Translations under genes and position numbers: made by a program
From: Chamaecyparis obtusa
Taxonomy: Eukaryota; Streptophyta; Pinopsida; Cupressales; Cupressaceae
Assembly (NCBI GenBank): GCA_027943335.1
Contig: BSBK01002051.1
Location: 167,001 to 231,000 of the forward strand
Length of the DNA: 64,000 nt
Reading direction: 5' to 3'
Shown: piece by piece, positions 47,291-59,679 of the stretch
How positions within the stretch are numbered: position 1 is the first letter of the stretch
Layout of the letters: the number at the start of each line of letters is the position of its first letter
The notes under the pieces: generated by a model
Seen by the model: the letters and a program-made list of their open reading frames with translations, nothing else
What the model was told of the DNA's origin: nothing
The model's database searches: none

Positions 47291-48088
47291 CTAAATGCCT
47301 TTGAACAACATACCTTCCTGAATAAAATATTCATCCCATTTGGTATCTTGTTGATCTTGTAGAGGTGCTCTGCATTTTCTCCATGGCTCAGAAAAATCAG
47401 GATCATCCTCATTAGAATCTTTCATCTCATCAAAACCAAGAACTTGAATTTTCATCTCGGTCATCAAAGATCTCCTTCTACTTAATGCATCACCAACTTG
47501 GTTAGTGACTCCACTCTTATGTTTTATCACAAATGTATAACTCTTTAGATACTCAACCCATTTCATATGTCTCTGATTCAACTTATGCTAACAACTCAAA
47601 TATGGTAAAGCCTTATGATTAGTATACAACACAAATTCGCTTGGTATCAAATAATGTCTCCATTTCTTTAGTGCTTGAACAATAGCATAGAACTTGTGAT
47701 CATACACAAAATATTTCCTTTTAGCGTCATTCAACTTTTCACTAAAGAAAGCAACATGTTTACCTTCTTGACTCAACACAACTCCAATTGTACTTCCACT
47801 TGCATCACATTCTACTTGAAATACTTTACTAAAATCAGGTAATGCCAAATTAGGTAATTCAACAACTTTCTGCTTCAGAGTCTCAAAACTTTTATTAGCT
47901 CCATGTGTCCACTTGAATACTCTTTTGTCTCCTCTCATAGTCTCAGTCATAGCATTACAAATTGCACTAAAATTTCTAATGAACTTCATGTAAAAACTTG
48001 CCAGTCCATGAAATGATCTTACCTCACTTGCATTTTCATGTGTAGGCCAATTCAGAATAGCTTCAACCTTTTCAGGATCCATCTTCAA
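47291..48088 (-). pseudogene. gypsy RNase H and connection domain
   Basis: Starts in the RT thumb (DPEKVEAILNWPTHENASEV, RSFHGLASFYMKFIRNFS) and continues into RNase H: FQVECDASGSTIGVVLSQ keeps its Asp. YDHKFYAIVQALKKWRHYL has Lys where the family has Glu, and LYTNHKALPYL has Asn where it has Asp. The final block HKSGVTNQVGDALSRR keeps its Asp. At least two catalytic positions are lost. A stop at about 47585 precedes the last block. Confidence 0.9.
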
Positions 48089-48097
48089 TCCATCAAC

Positions 48098-48613
48098 TCA
48101 GATCACAAATCCCAAATACACAATTTCCTCTTTCATGAATGAACACTTTTTCAGATTTATTAGTAACTTTTCCTCTTTCAATTTTAGCAAAACTTGTCTA
48201 GCATGCAACAAATGTTCTTCTCTTGTCTTACTAAATATCATAATGGCATCAAGATATACAATCACAAACTTACCCAAGAACATCTTCAAAACTTCATTCA
48301 TCAGCCTCAATAAAGTACTCGGTGCATTAGTTAAACCAAAAGGCATAACCAACCATTCATACAAACCTTCTTTTGTCTTGAAAGAAGTCTTTCATTCATC
48401 ACCTTTTCTGATTCTGATCTGATGATATCCACTTTTCAAATCAATTTCAGTGAAATATTTTTCTCCAGTCAAACTATCCATTATGTCATCCATTCTCGGT
48501 ATAGGAAACCTATAATTCATTGTTATCTTATTGATTTCTCTAGAATCAGTAGACATTCTCCATTCCCCATTCTTCTTTGGTGCCAATACAATAGGTACTG
48601 CATAGGGAATCAA
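48098..48613 (-). pseudogene. gypsy reverse transcriptase
   Basis: Palm and finger blocks are visible: [57 protein letters not shown], then [20 protein letters not shown] and the catalytic box. The box reads [13 protein letters not shown]; the family has YLDD, so the second catalytic Asp is Ala. A frameshift or stop falls near 48392. The enzyme would be inactive even if the frame were whole. Confidence 0.93.
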
Positions 48614-48655
48614 ACTTTATTTGATCAAACCTTTCTCCAACAACTCTTGAATCTA

Positions 48656-49330
48656 TCAGTTCAATTCCTGGTTCTTAGTAGGTGTTAACTGATGAGGTGC
48701 CTTATTTGGTAAACTAGCTCCAGGGATTAGATCTATACACTGATCAATACTTCTTTTTGGTGTAAAACCATTAGGTACACTATCAAAAATCATTTCACTA
48801 TACTCGGTGAGTAACTTGTCAATCTCCTCAGGAACATTATCTTCCTTTTTCTTACTTGGTCTGTTAGGAATTATAGCAAAAGATACATCATTCCTTTTCA
48901 AATATTTCACAAAATTCCTTCCTTCCATTAAGAAAAATTTCACAGATGTGAAAACATTACTAACAGGTTCTTCCATCAATGGTAACAAGATTTGTTTCTT
49001 TCCATCATCCACAATAGTATACTTATGAAATCTCCCATCATATATAGCATGTCTATCATATTTCCAAGGTCTACCCAACAAAATATGACAAAAATCCATA
49101 GGCATGATATCACACAACACCTTATCATAGTATTTTCCAATCTTCAAATTCACATAACATTGTTCACTTACCAGGAGTGTATGCTCATCTTTGATCCATG
49201 AAATCTTATAGGGCTTTGGATGTTCTAGTCTTTCCAACTACAATTTACTGACCATATCTTCAGATGCCAAGTTCTCCAAGCTACCACTATCAATGATTAC
49301 TTCTAAACTTTATCAGAAACTGTACATCTG
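48656..49330 (-). pseudogene. gypsy protease and linker
   Basis: Near 49280 the minus strand reads VIIDSGSLENLASEDMVSKL, a retroviral-type aspartic protease active site (D-S-G), followed by a stop. The open part continues HPKPYKISWIKDEHTLLVSE to ILLGRPWKYDRHAIYDGR, the family's C-terminal protease signature. A linker with the SEMIFDSVPNGFTPKRSID region leads into RT. Confidence 0.87.
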
Positions 49331-49484
49331 GTCTTGAACAAACCTTTCCTTATCGAATCTTCCTTTTGCTTTCATTCCACAGTGCTCTCCTTACCACCAG
49401 GTTACTTTCCTTCTTAGGTTCATTCAGTGGCTCTTCTTGCACCAATGCATTTCTATTGCTACCAGCCTTCTTAGTTACTTTTGT

Positions 49485-50291
49485 ACATTCAAATGATCTA
49501 TGTCCTTCTTCTCCACAATTATAACAAGTTCCTAGGAAACTTCCTCTACTATAACCACCTCAGTAGTTTCTGCCTCTACCTTTAGATGAACTTTCATCTT
49601 TCCACTCGGTCTTGTCTTTATCTAGATTTGTCTTCTTAGGTTCAAATCTACCATTTTCACCATTAGATCTACCTCTTCCTTTAGGGAATCTACCACCTCG
49701 ACCTCGACCTCTCTTTCTTTGCTCATGTCTCTTGTTCAATTTCTCCTCGGCTTTCAAAGAAAATTGATAAGCCTCTTCATTGCTTTCCAACTTAACCAAT
49801 CTGATCTTCTCTTGGATGGAAACTCTCAAACCATTTAGGTATCTACCAATTCTTTCCACATCATCTTCATCATGTCTAGATTTGATATCCAATCTATAGA
49901 ATTCCTCAGTATACTCTTTTACCAAGCTATCTTTTTGCTTCAAGCTTTACATTCACCTAACTAGGTTAATCTAATAATCACAAGGTAATAATTTTCCTTT
50001 CAATTTATTTACCATCTTATTCCATACCTTGATTTTTTCTTTGCCCTTCCTCTTCTGATCCAATTATAGGTGTTCCCACCATAAGGATGCATGACTCTTC
50101 AACTTAGTGCTTGCAATCTTCACTTTCTTGTCTTCAGGAATGTTCTCATATTCAAAATACTTTTCCATCTCAGTGATCCAGTCCACCAATTCATCAGAAT
50201 CCAATTTTCCACCATACTGAGGAGGATTGAAATGTGGTGTAGACTTCAAACTTGTCAAAGCCTTCAAAAATATTTCTTCACCCTGATCCAT
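49485..50291 (-). pseudogene. gypsy gag with zinc knuckle
   Basis: The ATG at 50291 begins MDQGEEIFLKALTSL. The retrotransposon gag domain is visible (DWITEMEKYFEYENIPEDKK, LKSHASLWWEHL, then KEYTEEFYRLDIKSRHDEDD and YLNGLRVSIQEKIRLVKLES). An arginine/glycine-rich stretch (RGRGRGGRFPKGRGR) precedes CYNCGEEGHRSFEC, a CCHC knuckle near 49490-49531. Stops lie near 50060 and 49558. Confidence 0.9.
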
Positions 50292-50578
50292 AATAGGTAC
50301 AAGTTTTGCATATGCCTATTCCTCTTAAACTTCATCATCACTAACATCTTCAAGATGTCTGCCTCTTCTTTAGGCTGTTTCAATTGCCTCTAACCTAGCA
50401 AAAATCTGCCTTAGCATATCTACCAATCCTAGATCATCATCTCACCTCCCATGAGCTATCTTGACAACCCTCTACAATTGCAGGTCTGATCACAATCTGC
50501 TACCCCACAACAATCAACTAGGGCTTCAAGAGGAACCAACAAACCTAGATCTGCCGATCTAGATCAAGATCTCACCTC

Positions 50579-50590
50579 GCTCTGATACCA
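50579..50590 (-). other. Primer binding site of the gypsy element (initiator tRNA-Met)
   Basis: TGGTATCAGAGC on the minus strand, two bases from the LTR. Confidence 0.92.
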
Positions 50591-50592
50591 CC

Positions 50593-51249
50593 TGACGCAA
50601 GGATAGGATGCAAGAAGGGCCAAAGGATGGCACACCCTGATGATCCAAGCCTGCTCAAAACATGCGGAAGCAAACAAACACAATAGTGAGAGAGAGTATG
50701 CCAGATCTTTCATATATTTTCACAAATTGAACCATACATGTTAGGCTGTAAGGCCTTCCTAGTTACGGCCTAATATTACAATGAAATTTAGAAGTCCTCA
50801 AACATGCGAGGATCTGCTACTACCCTAATCTCTCCCATCTATCATATGCCAGAACTCCCTAAACTCTAACCCAACAACTACATTTATACAAGATTCTACC
50901 AAACTAATTCGGCCTTCAGATCCATAATTAATGGAAGAAATGGTCCAATCTAGGACCACATGCCTCCCAATGAAGGATTCTAGCATTAAATCCATGACCC
51001 ATAATAAATGCACAAGTCGGCCCAACAAGAACTCAAAATAAACTACTCGGCAAACAAGGATGACCGAGCAACAGACAAGCAACGCTGAGCACCAGTGAAA
51101 CAACTGACCGCCTAGGAGATGACCAACCATACTCGGTAACCAAAGGAAACTGACCAACTTGGTCAAAGAAGAAACTAAGCAACACAGAAAACTTCAAACA
51201 TATTTTTGGTGACACGGGATTGCCAAGGACCCAAGATTCTCGTGCATCA
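50593..51249 (-). repeat. Right (5') LTR of the gypsy element
   Basis: Begins TGACGCAAGGATAGGATG, ends AAGATTCTCGTGCATCA and is followed by AAATC. Confidence 0.95.
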
Positions 51250-51254
51250 AAATC

Positions 51255-52582
51255 TCATTCATATAAAATACAAATCTCTCCATCAGACTCATATATTCAA
51301 TAATAAAATACACATCCAACCTTTTAAAATGAATTTAAAAAAGATTTGAGAAAGAAGATTCAAACATACCTTTAAATGGTTGATAAACCCTCAAAACACT
51401 AAGAGCTTAAAAAATGTTCAACTAAATGACTTGACTTTATTATGGAATGGAGGAATTGCATCAAGAAGATCAAAAATCCAATGCCCATAAAATTTCTAGA
51501 AACAAAATATTTCTCTTCCCTTAAAATTCAAATTTCAAAGACCATTTATGGAGAAAACTCATCAAATCTTCTCAAATAAAGTTTAGAAGAACAAAAAAGT
51601 CCCATTTTAACTTAACCATCATAACATAAAACTTTTGCATAAAATATAAAACTAGTTCCTTAACAAAAATTTATCTAAAAATAAGATAAATCCAAAAGCC
51701 CAACATAAAATATTTAAATTCCAATATAATAAAATCATGGTTAATGTTAATCGAGTCTAACCATTATGCCCAAACGCATAATATGTTTATACCATACATC
51801 CTAACAATGAATAGGGAAGAATTATTAATTATGACATGGGATTAAACACAACATATACAACCAAACCAAACATAATATTCGTCACCATATGTCACCTCAT
51901 TACAATTGGGAGGTATAAGCATCTCGAGGAAAACTATCATCCTAAAGATGGAACTACAATCCTAGGTAAAGCATTTTGTCCACATGACTAACTCTTTATT
52001 TAACCACTATCGAGGTTATTATATAGATATATCTTTTTGGGTGTGCCCATCCCTACCAATTTAGGGGAATTTGATGCTTGATACCTGTCTAGGTTAATAT
52101 GATTGTTGAAGCACGTATCCATATGTAATGGAAAATAATAAAGCAGATCATGAAAATATGTAGATCTCATGATTGGGTGACTACAAATTTGTCTCACTTC
52201 CTAAATATACATCATATAGGATCTATAATACATTAATATAATCCTCAAAATAGACAACCATTTAAGTCATAGCATAAAATTAATGATTATCATACATCAT
52301 AAGATTTATGTATACTTATCATCTAACATGTGCATGTCCATTTCATCATGTATCATTTAAAATATAGAAAATTTAACATTTAATCATAACATTAATCTCA
52401 TGAACATTGGACATTTGGGAACCAATAATTCCATCCATTTGTAAAGAAAATAGAATACCGGGTTAGTATAGCAACTAACAGAGTATATAAATAATTTAGT
52501 CTCAAAACCAAAACATAACAGTTAAATATAAATGCATCTAGTCATCATCATACAATATTATGGCATCATTTGGATACACATC
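51255..52582. other. Non-coding spacer
   Basis: No supported gene or RNA gene. The sequence is AT-rich without strong repeats. Confidence 0.45.
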
Positions 52583-52985
52583 CACTAGTAAATTTTAGCT
52601 TGTTTTTCGACGTGGATTACTCAATTTGTAGATGCCAATTGATTGACCAAATGACCATAACTCTTATAAAAAAAATTTCATCGATTATACGACACAGTTA
52701 ATAGTCATCACAATTGTGACATACGTTGAGGTTGATTTATCGATGGACCCATCATCGAACCAAGCACCTCAACCTGGGAGAATTATTGGCCATTCCCTTC
52801 ATCTATGCGACCAATGTTGGTTGAAATTGTGACGGCTTATGGTCGGAATAGTCGTCGAGTGTATAGCATTCTCATAAAAATGACAAAGTACTGTTGGTCG
52901 AAATGGAGACGAGGATTGGTCAGAATAGTCATCGAGTGTATTGCATTCTCATCACTAGGATATTCTTTTGACCATCAAAAAAGTG
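52583..52985. repeat. Possible CACTA terminus with short subterminal repeats
   Basis: CACTAGTAAATTTTAGCTTG at 52583 resembles a CACTA end. Inside it, the theme GGTCGGAATAGTCGTCGAGTG / GGTCAGAATAGTCATCGAGTG repeats about 76-80 bases apart with GGTCGAAATGG between. The block is richer in CpG than its surroundings. No matching right end with the same three-base flank was found. Confidence 0.35.
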
Positions 52986-53173
52986 ACTGAACATTTCATT
53001 TTTAAAAAATAAAATAAAATATCTATTACTAATCGTTATTTGATAAAATTTAATTTTTAGTAATTATCTACATTTAATCTGCCAATTACTAATAGTTTTG
53101 TACTACACATGCAATGTATTACCATGTGTGATGGTTAACTAGTAATGGGAAAGTTATGATGATGGAAGAAGAT

Positions 53174-54197
53174 AATGTAATGAACTACCAAGAAATAAAC
53201 TTTTAATTCTTTACAAATAGTCACTTCTCTGCTCATGAAGACACAGTTTGGTGTTTCTATTATTAAACTCTCTATTCAATGAAACATTGATAGGAAAAAC
53301 ATTCATTGATTGCTATTATAAGTTTTTATCATTCCATGTACTAATTATATTGTTTTGAAGTCTTAAAATCAAAGAATTTGAGTCCTTTTATTGACTGTTC
53401 ATGTACAGTGCTTGGCCTACAAATAATCTTTGTCTTGAAGAACCAATGATTTCCTAGGCTTTGTCAAATAGTTGGCAAGCAATGATGTATTAAATATTTC
53501 TAAAGTGCTTCAAAAGGCTTAAACTCACCAAGAATCCAGACCAATACACCCCCCATTCCACCATCCACACCCATCCAATCATGTCAATATCTTGTCCAAA
53601 ATCATATTGAAATATCCATTGACCTAAATCAAGATCCTTCCCTCTCACTTCCTTCATTACATAATCACTTTTGGAGTATATTCTAAAGTCCTTGACCCAA
53701 GAAAATGTAAGTCAGTAACACCAAATATATCACTTAAAATCACCAATACTCTTCACAAGACTTTTAAGTGATATATTTGGTGTTATTGACTTACATTTTC
53801 TTGGATTCACTAGATCTTGACATTTAATGAAGAAGACAATGTAATGAACTACCAAGAAATAAACTTTTAATTCTTTACAAAAAGTCACTTATCTGCTCAT
53901 GAAGACACAGTCTGGTGTTTATATTATTAAACTCTCTATTCAATGCAACATTGATAGGAAAATAATTCATTGATTGGTATTATAGGTTTTGATCATTCCA
54001 TGTACTAATTATATTGTTTTGAAGTCTTAAAATCAAATAATTTCAGTCCTTTTATTGATTGTTCGTGTATAGTGCTTAGCATGCAAACAATCTTTGTCTT
54101 GAAGAACTGATGATTTCCTAGGCTCTATCAAATAGTTGGCAAGCAATGATATATTCAATATTTGTAAAGTGCTTCAAAAGGCTTAAAATCACCAAGA
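53174..54197. repeat. Two direct copies of a 360-bp repeat, 664 bp apart
   Basis: AATGTAATGAACTACCAAG starts at 53174 and 53838. Each copy continues for about 360 bases through CATGAAGACACAGT, TGTTTTGAAGTCTTAAAATC and TGCTTCAAAAGGCTTAAA to ACCAAGA. A third, partial copy with an inverted piece lies at 63008-63200. The first copy is followed by unrelated sequence and the hairpin at 53697. Confidence 0.9.
53697..53804. repeat. Hairpin: 43-bp arms, 22-bp loop
   Basis: The left arm (53697-53739) begins CCAAGAAAATGTAAGTC and the right arm (53762-53804) ends GACTTACATTTTCTTGG. The arms differ at a single position. Such a stem could be a MITE or a small-RNA precursor. It lies between the two copies of the 360-bp repeat. 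Confidence 0.92.
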
Positions 54198-54319
54198 TGC
54201 ACACCTTGAAACAGAAAGAATTCCTATGCAGGCTCCTTTTTTGAGTTTCCCATTGACTCCAACTCTATAGATATTTGTCTCATGTATCTCTTTGCTATCT
54301 TAATGGAACCTAGCTTTAT
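54198..54319 (-). pseudogene. CHUP1-like protein exon fragment
   Basis: On the minus strand, after TTTTATACAG, the frame reads KLGSIKIAKRYMRQISIELE then SMGNSKKEPA, a TAG stop, and EFFLFQGV. This matches, from memory, the conserved C-terminal region of plant CHUP1-type proteins (actin-linked chloroplast positioning and relatives), where the residue at the stop is Gln, so CAG has become TAG. The fragment is cut at 54198 by the 360-bp repeat. No neighbouring exons were found. Confidence 0.6.
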
Positions 54320-55474
54320 CTGTATAAAAGAAGATCATTAAATTATGAGTTTGAGTATAGGCATAAATTCATACATACAAAAGGGACAAAAGTACCAAAA
54401 AAATGGGCTTCTAAATTATCACTGATAACTAATAAGCATGCATGACATACTATATAACACTCTCTACCCAGCACCATTCTTACAGTAAGATGTCCCAAAA
54501 ATTAATTTTTAATATATGTACTACAAATGTATGTTTTAGTTGAAGTTGAGAGAGAACAGATTTTGAATTTAAGGGAAGTTTCCATGAAGTGAATACAATG
54601 CCGCAAATGACACAAATGACAGTTTGTCATATAAACTAAAGGAAATTTTTATTTGCAAAGAGGCTTGAAGCATAAAATAGTTCAGAATCTTCAGAGCCTA
54701 AGGATAAATCAAAACATCAAAGTCTTTTCTCATCAAAACATCATTCTATAAGTGAATAGTCAAAGAGCCTAAGGAAAAATCAACAAGATAATATAATCAC
54801 CACTTTATATAAAAAATAGTGAAATCAAGGACAACCAATATAGAGAAATGAAGTTATGATGTGTTACAAATACATGAGGTCCAACATGGAAAAGGATCAA
54901 ATCAATGGTAAATAGACCAACCAAGTAAAGTGAGAATACATAATTCTGAAAGGTTATAGATTCAAATATGGACAAAGAAATGATGCATTGATAGATATAA
55001 CACATCAAAAGTTACATTTGCATATATCAACTGAATGAGTAGGTAACTAGACACATGTTTTTAGTTCATAGTCATTTGGTATAGCTACAAATGAAATGCA
55101 TAAAGAAGTGTTTAATACCATGAATCTATGTCATTGGTTTAGTTTGAGATTTACTTGGTTTAGAGAATAGTTTAATATTATCTACTTAACAAGGCCAACC
55201 ATGTGAAGGTGAAAGCTCATTTGGCCCCTCCCCCCCCTAACATCACTCTAAATTCCCAATTAACATCTAATAACATTCATTCATTCATTCATCCATTTTT
55301 GAAATGTAACATTCAATCATTATAATCACATGATAACATTTATTAACAAATAAAATTCATTAACACACAACATTCATGAATAATTCATTAACACATCATT
55401 CATCAACATTGACTAGTACAAAATTACATCCATTAAGACAATGTTCTTTCATTAGAAAAAAATGTTAATTACAA
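54320..55474. other. Non-coding spacer
   Basis: No supported gene. A run of C (55225-55237) and CATT-rich words (ATTCATTCATTCATC, 55275-55295) are the only notable features. Confidence 0.45.
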
Positions 55475-58400
55475 TCATTTCTTTTTTGGTCTCTTGCTCA
55501 TTTTGCTAAGGTAATGGCTAAGCAGAGCATCAATATCCTCATCATTCCCCTCTTCTACTAGTTCTAATGCCAACACATGTCTCCTCCTCATCTGTTCAGG
55601 AACAAGAGGCTTCTGTGCCAAAGGGGGTTCCACTGCAATAACAACTATGTCATGGTTTAAATTCACACCATTTTATATTAGTGTTACAAGTATTTAATTA
55701 AAAGAAATTTAAAAGAAATTTAAACGAACAAAACATAGATTTTCTTTACCTGAATGTGCACCATGATCTACATGGTGATCACTCTAAACATCATCCACTC
55801 ATTCAACATGACATTCTGCATGCTCTAAAATATATATACACAAAAAGGTAACACCAATTTCAATTTAAGATGTTAAATTGTATTAATGATTATATAATTA
55901 ATTTTAAATAGCAAATGAACACCTCCATTGACACTATGATGCACACCAGGGGCTTCAACATGCATCGTAAGATCTATGTTATGATTAGGAGGTTGCACTG
56001 CAATGTCATGTGCATTATTATCAAATAGATTATTGCTCAAGTGTTCAATTTCAAATATATTTTATTTTGCATATTTACCTATTCACATGATGCAAAAGAC
56101 TCTTGGGTTGGGCCAGTGGAAGTTTGGAGTAGGTGTTCAACCATGGCTTGATAGCCTTCCTTGAAGGCAATTTTTTTGTGTTCTGTCGTGGCCTCTAAAT
56201 TAAATTTTGAGCCTTGCATTTTTTGATTAAACAAAGTTGTTTTTATTTTATTAATAACTTTTCTTCGGAATTCATTTACAGCTACTTACAATTTGTACTT
56301 TAATTTTTGAATATCCACCAGAGCGAAGTTTGTGCTGCCCAATATTTTGCATTCTAGCCTTTGTTGCCTTTGATGTGTCCTGCAACCTATGAAAAGTTTG
56401 AAATATGTTACATGATATAGATATAAAGATCACTAATTAGTGCATTAATACATTCTACTAGTAGTTAATACTATTTCATAACTTCTCTCATTTTCTGGTG
56501 TAATTCCTCTTTAAGCATCTCCTTTCTCCTTTGCATCCAAAATGAACTCATTCTAATCCCTCACTATAATAAAGGGAGGACGCTTGTACTTTGGGTTGTG
56601 GCCGAGAATCCTTCTATATGAGTCCCTCACAGTCTTAAGATGTTTGGTAGCTTTTTATAAAATTTTCTTTTCCTCAAAAATATTACTAGAAAACTCATGC
56701 TCTAAATATTTAATGAGTTGATCTTTTAATTTTTTGTCTTGCAAGTTCCACCTTTTAAGAAAAAACACAAAATTGTTAGATAGAAAAATTAACTAAAGTT
56801 GTGTACCTTGAATATAGTAAAAGAAAAGGCCTGAATGAAAGGAAAAATACTGTACCAATTAATGATATGAAATAAAAATAGTGGGATAGGGCTAGTTCAC
56901 TTATGAGGTTCCACCTCGTCATTCCCCTCCTCTAATGGTTCTAATGCCAACACATTTCTCCTCCTCATCTGTTCAGCAATAAGAGGCTTCTGTGCTAAAG
57001 GGTGGTCCACTGCGATAACAACTATGTCATGGGTTAAATTCACACCATTTTATATTAGTGTTACAAGTATTTAATTAAGTAAAAGAACTATAAATCAAAA
57101 AAGAGATTTGAAAGAACAAAACATAGATTTTCTTTACCAGAATGTGCACCATGATCTACATGGTGATCACTCTAAACATCATCCACTCATTCAGCATGAC
57201 ATCTTGCATGCTCTAAAATATATATACACAAAAAGGTTACACCAATTTCAATTTAAGATGTTAAATTATATTAATAATTATATAATTAATTTTAAATAGA
57301 AAATGAACACCTCCATCAACACTACGATGCACATCAAGGGCTTCATCATGCAATGTAGGATTTGTGTTACGATTAGGAGGCTGCACTGCAATGTCATGTG
57401 CATTATTATCAAATAGATTGTTGCTCAAGTGTTCAATTTCAAATATATTTTATTTGGCATATTTACCTGTTCACATGAAATAGGAGACTCTTGTGTTGGG
57501 CCAGTGGAAGCTTGGCGTAGGCATTCAGCCACGACTTGATGGCCTTCCTTGAAGGCAATTTTTTTGTGTTCTGTCATGGCCTCTAAATTAAATTCTGAGC
57601 CCTGCATTTTTTGATTAAACAAAATTATTCGAATTTTATTAAGAATTTTTCTAGGGAATTCATTTACTGCTACTTACAATTCGTGCTTTAATTTTTGAAT
57701 ATCCACCAGAGCCAAGTTTGTGTTGCCCAATCTTTTTCTATCTAGCCTTTGTTTTCTTTGATGTGTCCTACAACCTATGAAAAGTTTTAAATATGTTACA
57801 TGATATAGATATAAAGATCACTAATTAGTGCATTATTAGATTCTACTAGTAGTTAATACTATTCCATACCTTCTTCTCTCATTTTTTGGTGTAATTCCTC
57901 TTTGAGCATCCCCTTTCTCCTTTGCATCCAAAATGAACTCATTCTAATCCCTCACTAGAATAAAGGGAGGATGCTCATACTTAGGGTTCTGGATGAGACT
58001 CCTTCTATATGAGTCCCTCACAGTCTTAAGATGTTTGGCAGATTTTTCTAGAATTTTCTTCTCCTCAAAAATATTACTAGCAAACTCATGATCTAAATCT
58101 TTAATGAGATGATCTTTTAATTTTTTATCTTGCAAGTTCCACCTTTTAAGAAAAAACACAAAATTGTTAGATAGAAAAATTAACTAAAGTTGTGTACCTT
58201 GAATATAGTAAAAGAAAAGGCCCAAATTAAAAGAAAAATATTGTACCAATTAATGATATGAAATAAAAATAGTGGGATAGGGTTAGTTCACTTATGATGT
58301 TCCACCTTGTACATATGGTGGGCCTGAATATCTTCAATGTGAAGTCATCAACCATCTTATAAAAAGAATTGTTTCCTGCAAAATCTTCATGGGATCATCA

Positions 58401-59430
58401 GTTCAAAGCTTGTTATGAATAGGTAAATACATATTACAATATAAATAATAATAATTTTAAAGTACCTGAAAGCTTAGGACATTTTAAAGGCATCAATTCT
58501 TTATCGTCGATCAACAATGACGTCTGCATAACTCTCGTGCTAGAAACATGAGTGGATCTAGAAAATGATGGTGAATTATCACCAATATAGGTACTTTGAT
58601 TTGTATATGGCGTAGCAGATGGTGCTGATGTATCTCCTACTCCACAAAATTAATCCACTATGAGATGCACCCAAGATTAAAGTACAAATTATCAAATCAT
58701 AATTAACACAAAACCAAATATAGAAAAAAAAGGATTTACCAGGCATAGACCATGAAGCCATCAATGTTTGCATGCCCCTTATTGCTGACATTGCACTCGA
58801 CAATCTCTGATGGACATCGATCGACCTCCTAGGAGGAGTCACCTACACTTGATCACCTGAACAATACATTGTTAGCAAAGACATTCTGAAATAATAAAAG
58901 TAAGAGTTAACTTAAGAAGTTTTTGAATGTTCCAGAAAAAAAATTCCTTGGAACTTGTTAACTTAAGGATCATTTTACCTGGGCTGGCCGGAGCTCTGCT
59001 AGTACTAGCCTCATCGTGATTTCCATGACCAGGTACTTGAACAAGAAAAATATCCTGTAACAAGAACACATACATATTTTAGTTCATGACATAAATGAGT
59101 ATAAAATATAAACCTTTATTTAACTTTTGTTATAACTAAAGATTCATTACTGCTTACTTCAAAATGATGTGCTTGCGCCATCAATTCATCTAGCCTCTTC
59201 AGAATCTCCTCGGTTGGATTTGCATCTTCCAAAATGCTAATAATTTATGTATTGACTTTTTTTAGTTTTTTCTTCAACATATTTATTAGATTAGGGATTT
59301 TTGGGATATCCTCATTTGTATCTACAACTATTGCCTCTATTGTTGTGGGTGCTTTTCCCCTATCCTAAACATCAAATTGTGAAAGGAATATTAGTAAAAC
59401 TATCATAATAACTCCAAAACCCTAAATAAA
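55475..59430 (-). pseudogene. Ptta/En/Spm-type transposase gene (Transposase_24-like), duplicated exons
   Basis: Short exons with good splice sites run down the minus strand. A coiled-coil exon ends ILKRLDELMAQAHHFE (59160-59240). Next are VPGHGNHDEASTSRAPASPG (58980-59040) and RSIDVHQRLSSAMSAIRGMQ (58741-58840). The transposase core 58159-57944 has LQDKKLKDHLIKDLDHEF and KHLKTVRDSYRRSL. Then come SGGYSKIKARI (57660-57770), EHKKIAFKEGHQVVAECLRQ (57470-57600), and a last exon ending MSKRPKKK (55475). The family belongs to CACTA transposons. Exons from the core onward exist twice because of a 1.39-kb tandem duplication; the downstream copy is more decayed. In-frame stops in the SGGYSKI exon and elsewhere suggest a dead gene. 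Confidence 0.72.
55530..58305. repeat. 1.39-kb tandem duplication
   Basis: Matching anchors: GTTCTAATGCCAACACAT at 55561 and 56938; GAATGTGCACCATGATCTAC at 55752 and 57140; GTGGGATAGGG(C/T)TAGTTCAC at 56881 and 58272. Offsets are 1377-1391 bases, and the copies differ by small changes throughout. The junction lies near 56920, where the end of one copy runs into the start of the next (CCACCTCGTCATTCCCCTC). Confidence 0.95.
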
Positions 59431-59679
59431 ATAACATTATAATATAATATTTTTCAACTATCTAATTTGTACAATTTTAATAAGGTTTACCATTTTTGAC
59501 GAATGGGTGGGAGGAGCATCCCTGTGGCCTCTGTCATTTGGGGATCCATGTCATCCTGTCACAAAGATTAAATATAAAAATGTTAGCAAACTGAAAGCAA
59601 TAGACTTAGCAAAAAAAATGTATTAATAAAATGGTATATTGGATTCATAAACTTGAGGTTAGTGTAAAAGGTATATAGT

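Larger units (their letters stand above)
45316..51249 (-). mobile_element. Complete Ty3/gypsy chromovirus-type retrotransposon, duplication AAATC
   Basis: LTRs of about 0.66 kb flank a minus-strand interior in the order gag, protease, RT, RNase H, integrase with chromodomain. The duplication AAATC is at 45311-45315 and 51250-51254. In the first 75 bases compared by eye the LTRs differ at eight sites, mostly transitions, so it is not recent. Stops and lost catalytic residues make it inactive. It inserted about 100 bases outside the right CACTA end. Confidence 0.95.
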
